Origin: CAIVVT01 sp963757265
GTDB taxonomy: Bacteria > Acidobacteriota > Terriglobia > Bryobacterales > Bryobacteraceae
Assembly (NCBI GenBank): GCA_963757265.1
Contig: CAVWRA010000012.1
Span: 682,001-746,000, forward strand
Direction: 5' to 3'
Length of the DNA stretch: 64,000 nt
Shown in pieces: positions 44,016 through 51,704 of this stretch. Both the position numbers and the translations under genes were made by a program. Each line of letters begins with the position of its first letter. Positions within the stretch are counted from its first letter, which is position 1. Under the pieces are notes generated by a model. That model made no database searches. It was not told where the DNA came from and saw only the letters and a program-made list of their open reading frames with translations.

Positions 44016-45294
44016 TCAAATCAGCCTGTGCGCCTTTTCGCCGATCGTCTTCGAGCTCGCCGCGAACTCCTGCCATATCAGGTACCCCAGCGCATCCGAC
44101 AGGTGGCTGCGTTGCGAATCCCTCTCCTTGTCGATCTCATTCGAGTTCTCCACATACCCCACCTGGTCGAAATCCGCCATCAGCTCCTTGCACCGCGGAT
44201 CGATCAGCAGTGTCGTCGAGCCGTCGGCCGCCTTCAGCTTTCCGTTCACCTGCCGCACCCGCAGCGCCACGCTCGGGTTCGCCTTCGGAATCCTGTACGT
44301 CATCGACAGCTTCCCGTAGTTCGCGAAATAATCCCGGATAATGTCCTCGTCGTTCGTCCCCGCCGTCTGCATGTGGCTCGCCGACGCATCGCCGTACACC
44401 ACCACCCCCGCCGCCCACTTCGGGTACCGCTTCGTGAACTCCTCGCACGCGTCCAGCGTGCTCGCCCGGCTCAGCGCGATCTCGTCCAGCACCCGCACCG
44501 TATCTTCGTCCCGTTGCGCCACAATCGAGCACATCGGGCTCACGTTGAAGTCCAGCGCCCACAACAGCGGCAGCTTCCGGTTCGCCTGCTGCTCCTCCAC
44601 GCACGCGCTCCGGTCGAAGGCGTGATACACCAGTCCGCCCTTCGGATTCAGATACTCGCCCAGGACCTCCTGCTTGTAGAACGATTCGTCGTAGCTCGCC
44701 TTCAGCCGCGCGTAGAAGTCCGGCACCTTCTCCAGCAAATGCCGGTTCTCGTTCGCCTTCGCCAGCGCGCACGCATACCCTTCCGTGCCCTTGATGAACC
44801 GCCGGTACACCCAGTCGAAGCCCTTCGGCGTCCACACCCCAAACCCGCACAACCGCGTCGCATCCGGATCCCTCAGCCGCGCCTCCAGCCGGATCCACGC
44901 CTCCTCGCGCGTGTACGTCAGCTCGTCCAACTCCGAACCACGCCAGGTTCGTGCCCCTCAGCCGCTCGTAGTCATCCATCGACCGGAATAGGATCCTCGA
45001 CCCCGTGTCCGAGATCGTCAGCGTGTTCTCCGCCTTGTTCGCCTCGAACGGAATCTCGTTCGCCTCCAGCACCTGCAGCATCGTGATCTGCGTCGAGTCC
45101 CGCAGCATCGGATACGTCGGCGCTCCGATCAGCCCCATGCACCCCGAATTCACGTACGCCAGCTTGATCGCCTCCTGGCACAACGCCTGGCTCTTGCCCG
45201 ACCCCACCGGCCCCGAGAATCCTTTGAAACGCGTCCCCAGTTTGTGAAACCGCGCCTGCGACGGCAGCGGGTTGTACCGGATCTCGCGCTTCAT
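44016..45294 (-). CDS. large terminase (DNA packaging ATPase-nuclease), one +1 frame interruption
   Basis: About 425 aa when the frame is restored near 44945. The start ATG at 45294 overlaps the small-terminase stop (ATGA). ATPase: Walker A GPVGSGKSQ (28-36) and FRSMDDYERLRGTNLAWF, followed after the shift by ELDELTYTREEAW, which rebuilds the Walker B region. Nuclease: ALDFNVSPMCSIVAQ, VVVYGDASASHMQTAGTNDEDI, and a C-terminal HLSDALGYL. One extra G in TTC GGAG causes the break, and the two halves are otherwise complete. It pumps DNA into the procapsid through the portal. Confidence 0.85.
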
Positions 45295-45869
45295 TCCTTC
45301 TCGTCCTCCACCCACTGCACCGTCACCTTGCGCGGCTTCGCCGTCATCTCCTTTTGGAATTGGATCAGCCGGATCAGGTCCGCCGCGCTCAACTTGAAAT
45401 CCTTGCTCCCCGCCATCTCGTTCGCCCGGCCCAACAATCTGTTCACCAGCTTCCTCTGGTCCGCTTCCGTCATCGTGGCCGTCTCGCCGCCCTTGCTCCT
45501 CGTGTCGTTCCCTGTTTCCGACTCCTGCGCCTCATCCGCCTCCGGCTCCGTCTGGCCGGGAACAACCCGCCCGGCCGCGTCGCGCTCCACTTCTCCCGCC
45601 TCACTGCCGCCGGTCTTCTCTTCCTCCGCCACGCTCGTCAACCCATCCTTCGCCTTCTTGCCGCTGCTCCTTTTCACCGCCACCCGTCTTGAACTCGCTC
45701 TCGGACGCGCGCCTTCGCTCCCCTCTTCCCCCTCTTCTGACGCCCTGTCGGCTTTCACTTCCCCGCCGCTCTCTGCTTTCTCCCTCCCGCTTGCCTTCTG
45801 CGCCGCGTCCAGCTCCCCGCTCGTTTTCTTTCCTTCACCGCCGTTCGTCTGGTCGTGCTTTTCGCTCAT
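45291..45869 (-). CDS. putative small terminase-like protein with long charged N-terminus
   Basis: 192 aa. Residues 1-125 are low-complexity, Glu/Lys/Ser/Gly-rich and probably disordered. Residues 130-175 (MTEADQRKLVNRLLGRANEM, FKLSAADLIRLIQFQKEMTAKPRKVTVQWV) are helical and resemble the C-terminal part of small terminases or terminase-associated proteins. It overlaps the large terminase start by ATGA and is the first gene of the cluster. The assignment rests mainly on position. Confidence 0.5.
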   Translation of the reverse strand: MSEKHDQTNGGEGKKTSGELDAAQKASGREKAESGGEVKADRASEEGEEGSEGARPRASSRRVAVKRSSGKKAKDGLTSVAEEEKTGGSEAGEVERDAAGRVVPGQTEPEADEAQESETGNDTRSKGGETATMTEADQRKLVNRLLGRANEMAGSKDFKLSAADLIRLIQFQKEMTAKPRKVTVQWVEDEKE

Positions 45870-46030
45870 CTCCTCACTGCCCCCCGCACCAGGAGACTAT
45901 CCCCACCGGTCAACCCTGGCGCTCTCCCGTTATGCGCAAACTGCTGATCCTGAAAGGATTTTTCTTTACGTCCGCGTGTCACCGCCCCTCCGTCCGGCCT
46001 CCGTGAGCCGCTCCGTGCACCCGGAATGGA

Positions 46031-46036
46031 TATACT
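46031..46036 (+). promoter_or_regulatory. -10-like element before the phosphofructokinase gene
   Basis: TATACT lies 41 nt upstream of the ATG at 46077 in an AT-rich patch. No good -35 hexamer is seen at the right distance. A CCAGGAG ribosome site precedes the start. Confidence 0.35.
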
Positions 46037-46076
46037 GTAATTCGCACTTATTTCCGCGACCTCTCCAGGAGTATCC

Positions 46077-47264
46077 ATGGCCAAACGAATTGCTATCCTC
46101 ACTGGCGGCGGCGACGTCCCGGGTCTCAACTCGGTGATCAAGGAAGTCACCTACCGCGCTACCGAAGTCGATTGCGAAGTCGTCGGCATCCGCCGCGGCT
46201 GGGAGGGTTTGACCCACCTCAACCTCGACGACCATGAGAGTAAGAGCCGCTACGTCCTGCCCCTCGACCGCCTCGTCACCCGCACCATCGACCGCACCGG
46301 CGGCACCTTCCTCCACTCCAGCCGCACCAACCCGGCCAAGATGAAAGCGATCCCCGACCATCTCAAGGGCCAGGAATTTCCCTCTAAGGAATCCATCGGC
46401 AAGGACGGTAAGCCCGTCGTCACCTACGACGTCACCAAGTCCGTCCTCTCCAACCTTTCCCGGCTCAATGTGGACTACGTTGTCGCCATCGGTGGCGACG
46501 ACACCCTTTCCTACGCCGCCCGCCTGGACAAGGAAGGCGTCAAGGTCATCGCCATCCCCAAAACCATGGACAACGACGTCCGCAACACCGAATACTGCAT
46601 CGGATTCTCAACCGCCATCACCCGCGCCGAGGGCGCCATCAACCGCCAGCGCACCACCGTCGGCTCCCACGAGCGCATCGGCGTCTTCCGTGTCTTCGGC
46701 CGCGACGCCGGTTTCACCGCCCTCTATACCGCCTACGTGACCAACATCCGCTGCGCGATCCCTGAGCACAAGGTCGATCTCGACAAGCTCATCTCCCTGC
46801 TCGTCGACGACAAGAAGCACAATCCCTCCAACTATTCCCTCGTCATCCTTTCCGAGGGCGCCGAGTGGGAGGGCCATTCGGTGCGCAGTGTCGGCGAAGC
46901 CGACGCCTACGGCCATCAGAAGAAGGCCAACGTCGGTGAGGAACTGGCCGAAGAGATCAAGCGCCGCGCCAAGGAGGAGACCATCGTCTCCGACCTGACC
47001 TACGACCTCCGCTCCGGCGATCCCGATTTCATCGATAAGCTCGTCGCCGCCACCTTCGGCAACATCGCCATGGACGCCATCGCCGCCGGCAAGAGCGGCG
47101 TCATGACGGCCATCGTCAACGGCTGCTTCGATCTCGTCTCGATCCCCGATCCCAAGCTCGGCCCCCGCAAGATCGACGTCGCCACGGCCTACAACACCGA
47201 GCGCTATCGCCCCAACTACTCCAATAAGCTCGGCCTGCCGATTTTTCTGACCAAGGCCAACTGA
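46077..47264 (+). CDS. pfp: 6-phosphofructokinase, probably pyrophosphate-dependent
   Basis: 395 aa. N-terminal LTGGGDVPGLNSVI; active-site GGDDT (139-143), where ATP enzymes have GGDGS; PKTMDND (161-167), where Lys162 is the residue typical of PPi-dependent enzymes; GRDAGFTALY further on. It phosphorylates fructose 6-phosphate reversibly with PPi in glycolysis/gluconeogenesis. It is transcribed divergently from the virion cluster, marking the cluster's boundary with core genes. Cofactor specificity is inferred from these residues only. Confidence 0.9.
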   Translation: MAKRIAILTGGGDVPGLNSVIKEVTYRATEVDCEVVGIRRGWEGLTHLNLDDHESKSRYVLPLDRLVTRTIDRTGGTFLHSSRTNPAKMKAIPDHLKGQEFPSKESIGKDGKPVVTYDVTKSVLSNLSRLNVDYVVAIGGDDTLSYAARLDKEGVKVIAIPKTMDNDVRNTEYCIGFSTAITRAEGAINRQRTTVGSHERIGVFRVFGRDAGFTALYTAYVTNIRCAIPEHKVDLDKLISLLVDDKKHNPSNYSLVILSEGAEWEGHSVRSVGEADAYGHQKKANVGEELAEEIKRRAKEETIVSDLTYDLRSGDPDFIDKLVAATFGNIAMDAIAAGKSGVMTAIVNGCFDLVSIPDPKLGPRKIDVATAYNTERYRPNYSNKLGLPIFLTKAN

Positions 47265-47483
47265 TCTCGGCAGGTTGTTTCTGATCGAGACGGGTTAACT
47301 CGCATCAGACCGCACGCATCGCCCCCTCCTGCGGTCGCGTTTTCTGCACCCGGCGCACTGCATGAGCAACGCACCACTCCGCTGCCGCACCGCTCAGCCC
47401 AAGCCCTATTGCCCCCCAAACTCCAGTGACGGTTCGGTAACCCGCACGCCCCTGTCGCATCCAATCCAGTAGGAGGTACTGGG

Positions 47484-48068
47484 ATGCGCAAGCTCTTTGG
47501 ACTGCTGAGCCTGGCTCTCTTTTTCGCGACTTTAGGACCGGCCCAGCAAAAAAAGTCGCACGATGATGTCTTCACGTCGGGCCCGCCGGATGAGGTGCAA
47601 ATGGCCCTGAAGATCCGCCATAACCTCTTGATGCTGCCGTACTTCTCAATCTTCGACGACCTCACCTTCGAGATCGACGGCAGCGTCGTGACGTTGCGCG
47701 GTGCCTGTCCCCCCGAGCCTCCCTGGGATATTCACTCCGACGCCGAAAACGTGGTGAAGCAAGTCCCGGGCGTCACGAAAGTAATCAATGAAATCAAGGT
47801 CTTGCCGCTCTCTCCCATGGATTGGCAGATCCGCCACGCCGTTGCGCGCGCGATCTACGGGGATGTGAATATCGGCATGCGTTACGGCCACCAGGCCTTG
47901 CCGACCATCCACATCATCGTCGAAAACGGCAACGTGACTCTGGACGGCGTCGTGGACAACACCTTTGATGACACCATCGTCCGCACCCGCGCCAACGAGG
48001 TGCCCAACGTCTTCTCCGTCACCGACCATCTGGTCGTCCTGCATCCGGAAAAGAAGCCCCTTAAGTGA
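47484..48068 (+). CDS. exported BON-domain protein
   Basis: 194 aa with a signal peptide (MRKLFGLLSLALFFATLGPAQ) and two BON domains: IRHNLLMLPYFSIFDDLTFEIDGSVVTLRGACPP-ENVVKQVPGVTKVINEI in pattern, and IRHAVARAIYG-IHIIVENGNVTLDGVVDN-VPNVFSVTDHL. BON domains are thought to bind membranes or other surface molecules in the periplasm. The ATG at 47484 follows AGGAGG. It is monocistronic. Confidence 0.88.
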   Translation: MRKLFGLLSLALFFATLGPAQQKKSHDDVFTSGPPDEVQMALKIRHNLLMLPYFSIFDDLTFEIDGSVVTLRGACPPEPPWDIHSDAENVVKQVPGVTKVINEIKVLPLSPMDWQIRHAVARAIYGDVNIGMRYGHQALPTIHIIVENGNVTLDGVVDNTFDDTIVRTRANEVPNVFSVTDHLVVLHPEKKPLK

Positions 48069-48414
48069 CTGGCCGGGGCACGCTACCCATACCCGCTCGT
48101 TTCTGACGACCTGCCGCCGTCAAGCGCCGCTCCTGCCGAGCCCTCCTCGGCGCGGGTTATCGTCCGCCGCGGTTTTGCACCCTCATAGCTCGTGCCTCTG
48201 ATCGGCTTCCGCGGCACGCCCTTCAGCACCGCCAGCCGCGACCAGAGGGAGCGATTCTCCGCGTCGTTCGTGCCGTTGTTACCACCGGCGACGGCACGGA
48301 GCGCCTCCTCGCGCCGCTTGATGCCTGCCGCTCCCCGTGGCCCCGGCGAGGGCATAGTAGCGTATTCACGACGACAGGCCAAGCGTGGGTTATGGTGCGT
48401 CCGGCCGGGTTCTC
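48069..48414. other. gap with one doubtful small gene
   Basis: No clear gene. On the minus strand 48083-48382 is open for 99 codons, with MPSPGPRGAAGIKRREEALR, GGNNGTNDAENRSLWSRLAVLKGVPRKP and GTSYEGAKPRRTITRAEEG. It looks protein-like but has no family I can name. I leave it as a possible hypothetical gene. Confidence 0.3.
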
Positions 48415-49512
48415 TCAGTCGTTGAGACTGCCGGCTGCCCGATATAACGCCAGCACGTTTTCAATCGGTGTGTCGGGCTGTATGTTGTGGCATGGAGCCA
48501 CGATCAAACCGCCTTGCGCCCCGAACGACTCGATGCGGTCGCGCACCTCCCTGGCGACATCCGACGGTGTGCCGAAGGGCAAAGTGCTCTGAGTGTCAAT
48601 CGTCCCATGCATGCATATGTATCGGCCGAATTCGGCAGCCAGTTCGTTCGGCGCCATCCCCGCCGCCTTTGGCTGCACAGTGTCGTAGATATCCAGTCCC
48701 ATATCGGCAAAATCCGGCCACAGTTGCCGCGTGGACCCGCAGGAATGCAGCATCAGCCGCGCCCCGTGTTTGTGGGCCAGGTCTATCATTGCCTGTAACT
48801 TCGCCCGGAACAACTTGCGCCACTTGGCGGGACTCATAAGCAACCCGCGCTGAGTGCCGTAGTCGTCTCCTATCCACACGATGTCCACCTTGCCGCCGCA
48901 AGCCTCTAGCGCGCGTCTCGTATGTTCGTACCCATACTCGAACCGTTTCTCCATGATCGCCAGGCCCACCGGGTTATCGAGAGCGATATCCATGATGGTT
49001 AGCTCAAACCCCCGGCCGAAAGCCGTCCCATTAATCAAGTCGACACTCCCCATCCAGCCGTAAACCACCGCGTAATCCTTCCACTGTTCACACTGGGGGA
49101 TAAGCGCTGAATAATCAAACCAGCCCGGATCTGGCCAACGGTACGCTTCGACGTCCGAGAGAGTTTCAAACGCGGCGTAGGGAAGAGTGCAGCTCTCAAG
49201 ATACGTGCCGACTTCGTTGCGCACTGGACGGTATATCACGCCGAACAGATCCTGAGCCCGTCCGTCATCGAACGTCGGAATTTCTGGGCCCCGGTACGGC
49301 AACCTGAGCACCCGCAGATCGGCGCCCAGACAGCCGAGAATGTCCCAATCGTATTCCATGGATTCGCCCGGCGGTACCTGCGGAACGTTTAGGTCAACAC
49401 CGAAGTGCACCCGCAGCTTAGCATCTGCTTCCGGCGTTCCCAGGTAGTTCACCGGGATCCTGTCCATTGCTTTGTGCTCGATCGCTGCCAAAACCCGTTC
49501 TTTAGAATTCAT
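48415..49512 (-). CDS. uroporphyrinogen decarboxylase-fold protein, probably a zinc/corrinoid-type methyltransferase
   Basis: 365 aa. The start MNSKERVLAAIEHKAMDRIPVNY is typical of the URO-D superfamily branch that includes MtaA/MtbA-like methyltransferases. A zinc site of the form HxC...C is visible as LMLHSCGS and IVAPCHN, 82 residues between the two cysteines. Heme-type uroporphyrinogen decarboxylases lack this, so a methyl-transfer or demethylation role is more likely. No corrinoid protein gene lies nearby. The ATG at 49512 is chosen because the upstream open frame has no conserved sequence. Confidence 0.75.
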   Translation of the reverse strand: MNSKERVLAAIEHKAMDRIPVNYLGTPEADAKLRVHFGVDLNVPQVPPGESMEYDWDILGCLGADLRVLRLPYRGPEIPTFDDGRAQDLFGVIYRPVRNEVGTYLESCTLPYAAFETLSDVEAYRWPDPGWFDYSALIPQCEQWKDYAVVYGWMGSVDLINGTAFGRGFELTIMDIALDNPVGLAIMEKRFEYGYEHTRRALEACGGKVDIVWIGDDYGTQRGLLMSPAKWRKLFRAKLQAMIDLAHKHGARLMLHSCGSTRQLWPDFADMGLDIYDTVQPKAAGMAPNELAAEFGRYICMHGTIDTQSTLPFGTPSDVAREVRDRIESFGAQGGLIVAPCHNIQPDTPIENVLALYRAAGSLND

Positions 49513-49703
49513 TGGAATTTCCGTCTGTGAATCCAGGCTCTTGCTCAGTCTACACTCAGCCGCCTTTGCCCGCGTCAGATGCAGTTGCCGCCCCAAACGG
49601 AAAAGGGACGTCCGGGTATCTCCCGCCCATACGCAGCGAGTACACCGGCCGCCTGGCGCTCTTCGACGGGTTGCACCGGGCATTCATGCAGCCGGACCAC
49701 CTA

Positions 49704-50111
49704 TTACCACCTGCCGCGTGTCAGCAGGTAAATCGCCCCGAATGTGGGAATGGCTGTCAGCACCGAGACTACTTGATGAACCGTCAGGATTGCGTCGTTT
49801 CTCGGCTTGCCGACGCTCAGCAAGCCGCCCGTAATAAGCATCAGCAGAAACAGCGCTCCGGCGACGACAACGGCAGCGAGTTCGATGCCTGTGAACTCTA
49901 TTCCTCGATACAGTCTGCGAATCGTCACCATCGCGGTAATCACTGTCGCCAGCGCGATGAATTTATGGACACCGTACATCGCACCCGCGACCGCCTTTCC
50001 CACTGGTCGCGGGTCGTATAGCCTGAGATTCCAACTCACCCCAAGACCGGAAATGAGGCTGACGAGAAACAGGAATCCGGTGACCGCGATGATGGACGCA
50101 TGGGCTCTCAC
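49704..50111 (-). CDS. small four-helix membrane protein
   Basis: 135 aa, GTG start at 50111. Four hydrophobic segments are at about 7-25, 41-63, 76-97 and 107-128. Histidines in helices two and four (VHKFIALATVI and TVHQVVSVLT) could ligate heme as in small cytochrome-b-like proteins, but this is a guess. I do not recognise the family. An AGGAGA ribosome site lies 11-12 nt upstream. Confidence 0.6.
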   Translation of the reverse strand: MRAHASIIAVTGFLFLVSLISGLGVSWNLRLYDPRPVGKAVAGAMYGVHKFIALATVITAMVTIRRLYRGIEFTGIELAAVVVAGALFLLMLITGGLLSVGKPRNDAILTVHQVVSVLTAIPTFGAIYLLTRGRW

Positions 50112-50382
50112 TTGAACAGGGATCTCCTTTTTTCAGCACTGACTCCCTCGAATTCTACCGCTCGTGAACTGGTTTCGAACGATTGGCCCGGCTCCATAGC
50201 CGAATACCGAACGATTCCTTATGGGATCCACTTTTTCCTGACCTCGCAGGGCCGCCGGCCGCCGACACCAGATCACGCCATTTTTCCTTGACACTCGGGT
50301 GTAGGATGAGTCGGTCGTCCGAGTTCGTCTAAGAGTTGTGGGGAATCTCGATCAATGTGCTATAGTATCAGTTCACAAACCA

Positions 50383-50435
50383 CTGATTCCAAAATGGATA
50401 ACAGCGAATTGGCTTTGTTCCTCAAATTCTTGTTT
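50383..50435 (+). repeat. direct repeat, copy 1
   Basis: Contains CTGATTC, AATTGGCTTTGTTCCTCA (50407-50424) and TTCTTGTTTT. The 18-mer is identical to the one in copy 2, 248 bp downstream; the order of the three motifs is the same. Confidence 0.6.
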
Positions 50436-50630
50436 TGCGGTCCCCCGCCGCCCTCAGCCCCTACGCGGATCCGTCCCGACGTCCGCCGGCGCCGCCCGGT
50501 CACACCGATTCATGCAGCTTGACATCAGGTCGATGATCGATTGGCCCCCGGCTCCTTCGGGCGCCTGTCACTGCTCTTTGAAAATCTAATGCGTAACGCG
50601 GAATAGACCGGGCGATAGCCATTTAATTCG

Positions 50631-50682
50631 CTGATTCTAAAAAGAAAAGTAGATAATTGGCTTTGTTCCTCACTTCTTGTTT
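50631..50682 (+). repeat. direct repeat, copy 2
   Basis: Contains CTGATTC, AATTGGCTTTGTTCCTCA (50655-50672) and TTCTTGTTTT in the same order as copy 1, with a diverged A-rich spacer. It could be a remnant of an interspersed repeat family or a duplicated regulatory region upstream of mscL. Confidence 0.6.
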
Positions 50683-50778
50683 TCTGCGCCTTCCGGACTG
50701 CAGTAGGCAGCCCGCCGGGGATCCCGTTCCCATCACAATTCCGCTGACCGGTAGCGGCTTCGTGCTATGCTCCCACCC

Positions 50779-51156
50779 ATGGGCTTTGTGCAGGAATTCA
50801 AGGAATTCGCCGTCAAAGGCAATGCCATCGACCTCGCCGTCGGCGTGGTGATCGGCGCCGCCTTCGGCAAAATTGTCAACTCCCTGGTCGAGGACATCAT
50901 CAACCCGCTCGTCGGTATCATCACCGGCGGCGTCAACCTGGCCAACCAGTTCGTGGTTCTGAGCAATCCCAAGCACGCGGTCTTCGCCAACCTCGCGGAA
51001 GCCAAGAAGGGGGGCGTGGTCGTGCTGGGCTACGGCAACTTGATCAACAACGCGGTTCAGTTCCTGATTGTCGCTTTCGCCATCTTCATCGTCATCAAGC
51101 AGGTCAATCGCTTTACCAGGCTGGAAGGCGACAACCTGCCCAAACCGGCGGCCTAG
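50779..51156 (+). CDS. mscL: large-conductance mechanosensitive channel MscL
   Basis: 125 aa from Met at 50779 (an in-frame ATG 12 nt earlier is less likely). N-terminal MGFVQEFKEFAVKGNAIDLAVGVVIGAAFGKIVNSLVEDI is the diagnostic amphipathic helix and TM1; TM2 is FLIVAFAIFIVIKQVNRF. It opens under membrane tension to release solutes during osmotic downshock. It is monocistronic. Length is slightly below the usual 130-150 aa, with a short C-terminal bundle. Confidence 0.95.
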   Translation: MGFVQEFKEFAVKGNAIDLAVGVVIGAAFGKIVNSLVEDIINPLVGIITGGVNLANQFVVLSNPKHAVFANLAEAKKGGVVVLGYGNLINNAVQFLIVAFAIFIVIKQVNRFTRLEGDNLPKPAA

Positions 51157-51233
51157 CTAGCGCCAAGTATCACTGTAAAAAAGGGGTACTCCTCAACCGC
51201 TCGTGGCTCGCATTCTCCCGGAGCTTCATTGGT

Positions 51234-51464
51234 ATGGTGATTCGCTGTGTTTCTGAGCCGACCGGCGACAAACTGGGGGTATCACGGATACACATCCTGG
51301 GCGCCATCGGGAGCGCACCCCTGGTTCAGCTCCGCAATGTCGTGCCTGAGCATGGTGCGCGGGTCTGCGTGAAGATCGAGTGGGAGAACGCCACGGGCAG
51401 CATGAAGGACCGCATGGCGCGGGCCGTGATCTCGCGCGCCGTGCGGGATTTCAAGATGCGGTAA
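51234..51464 (+). pseudogene. truncated cysteine synthase (5' fragment)
   Basis: 76 codons matching only the N-terminus of cysteine synthase/CBS-type PLP enzymes: LGAIGSAPLVQLRNVVPEHGARVCVKIEWENATGSMKDRMA in pattern, with the PLP lysine in SMKDR. Homology ends near AVISRAVRD; the enzyme's substrate-binding motif (TSGNT/TGGST type) and the rest are absent. The break coincides with a second gene remnant in the opposite direction. It is non-functional as an enzyme. Confidence 0.8.
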
Positions 51465-51505
51465 ACGGACTCCGGGACACCCCGCACCGCGACCATCTTG
51501 CCCAT
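51446..51505 (-). pseudogene. remnant of a VapB/FitA-type antitoxin gene (5' end)
   Basis: On the minus strand MGKMVAVRGVPESVYRILKS reads like the ribbon of FitA/VapB antitoxins (family pattern V-x-V-R-x-V-P-x-x-x-Y/H-R-x-L-K). About 20 codons are recognisable before the sequence runs into the truncated cysteine synthase in antisense. It marks a deletion or recombination junction near 51450. Confidence 0.4.
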
Positions 51506-51704
51506 GCGCTGAGCATGCAGCCAAGTCCGGCACATGTCAATTCGAGAGGCCAGGCAGCAGTGCTCCGCAGGCCAGGAGGTGGAGCGCCCCACACGCCGGA
51601 GCCGGGGCGGCGGGTCAACGGGACGGGGACGACCGGCGACGGCAGGGCCTGATTCCGGCCCCCGTTGCCCGGGCGGGGGCGAAGCGGGCACACTAGGAGA
51701 ATCG

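Larger units (their letters stand above)
50112..50778. other. intergenic region with a duplicated AT-rich motif
   Basis: About 670 bp with no supported gene. It holds the two copies of an 18-bp direct repeat listed separately, and TATAGT near 50351 as a possible -10 element. Composition is more AT-rich than the surroundings. Confidence 0.5.

Noticed and set aside
44940..44948. Terminase break considered as a programmed frameshift
   Set aside because: No slippery heptamer or +1 shifty stop is present; TTC GGA GTT simply has one extra base, as in eight other +1-type breaks in the window.
31039..45869. Intact temperate prophage
   Set aside because: No integrase, repressor, replication, lysis genes or flanking attachment repeats were found, and the cluster is bordered directly by chromosomal genes.
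47265..47483. Possible riboswitch or RNA before the BON-domain gene
   Set aside because: No recognisable conserved RNA motif; only short GC-rich complementarities expected by chance.
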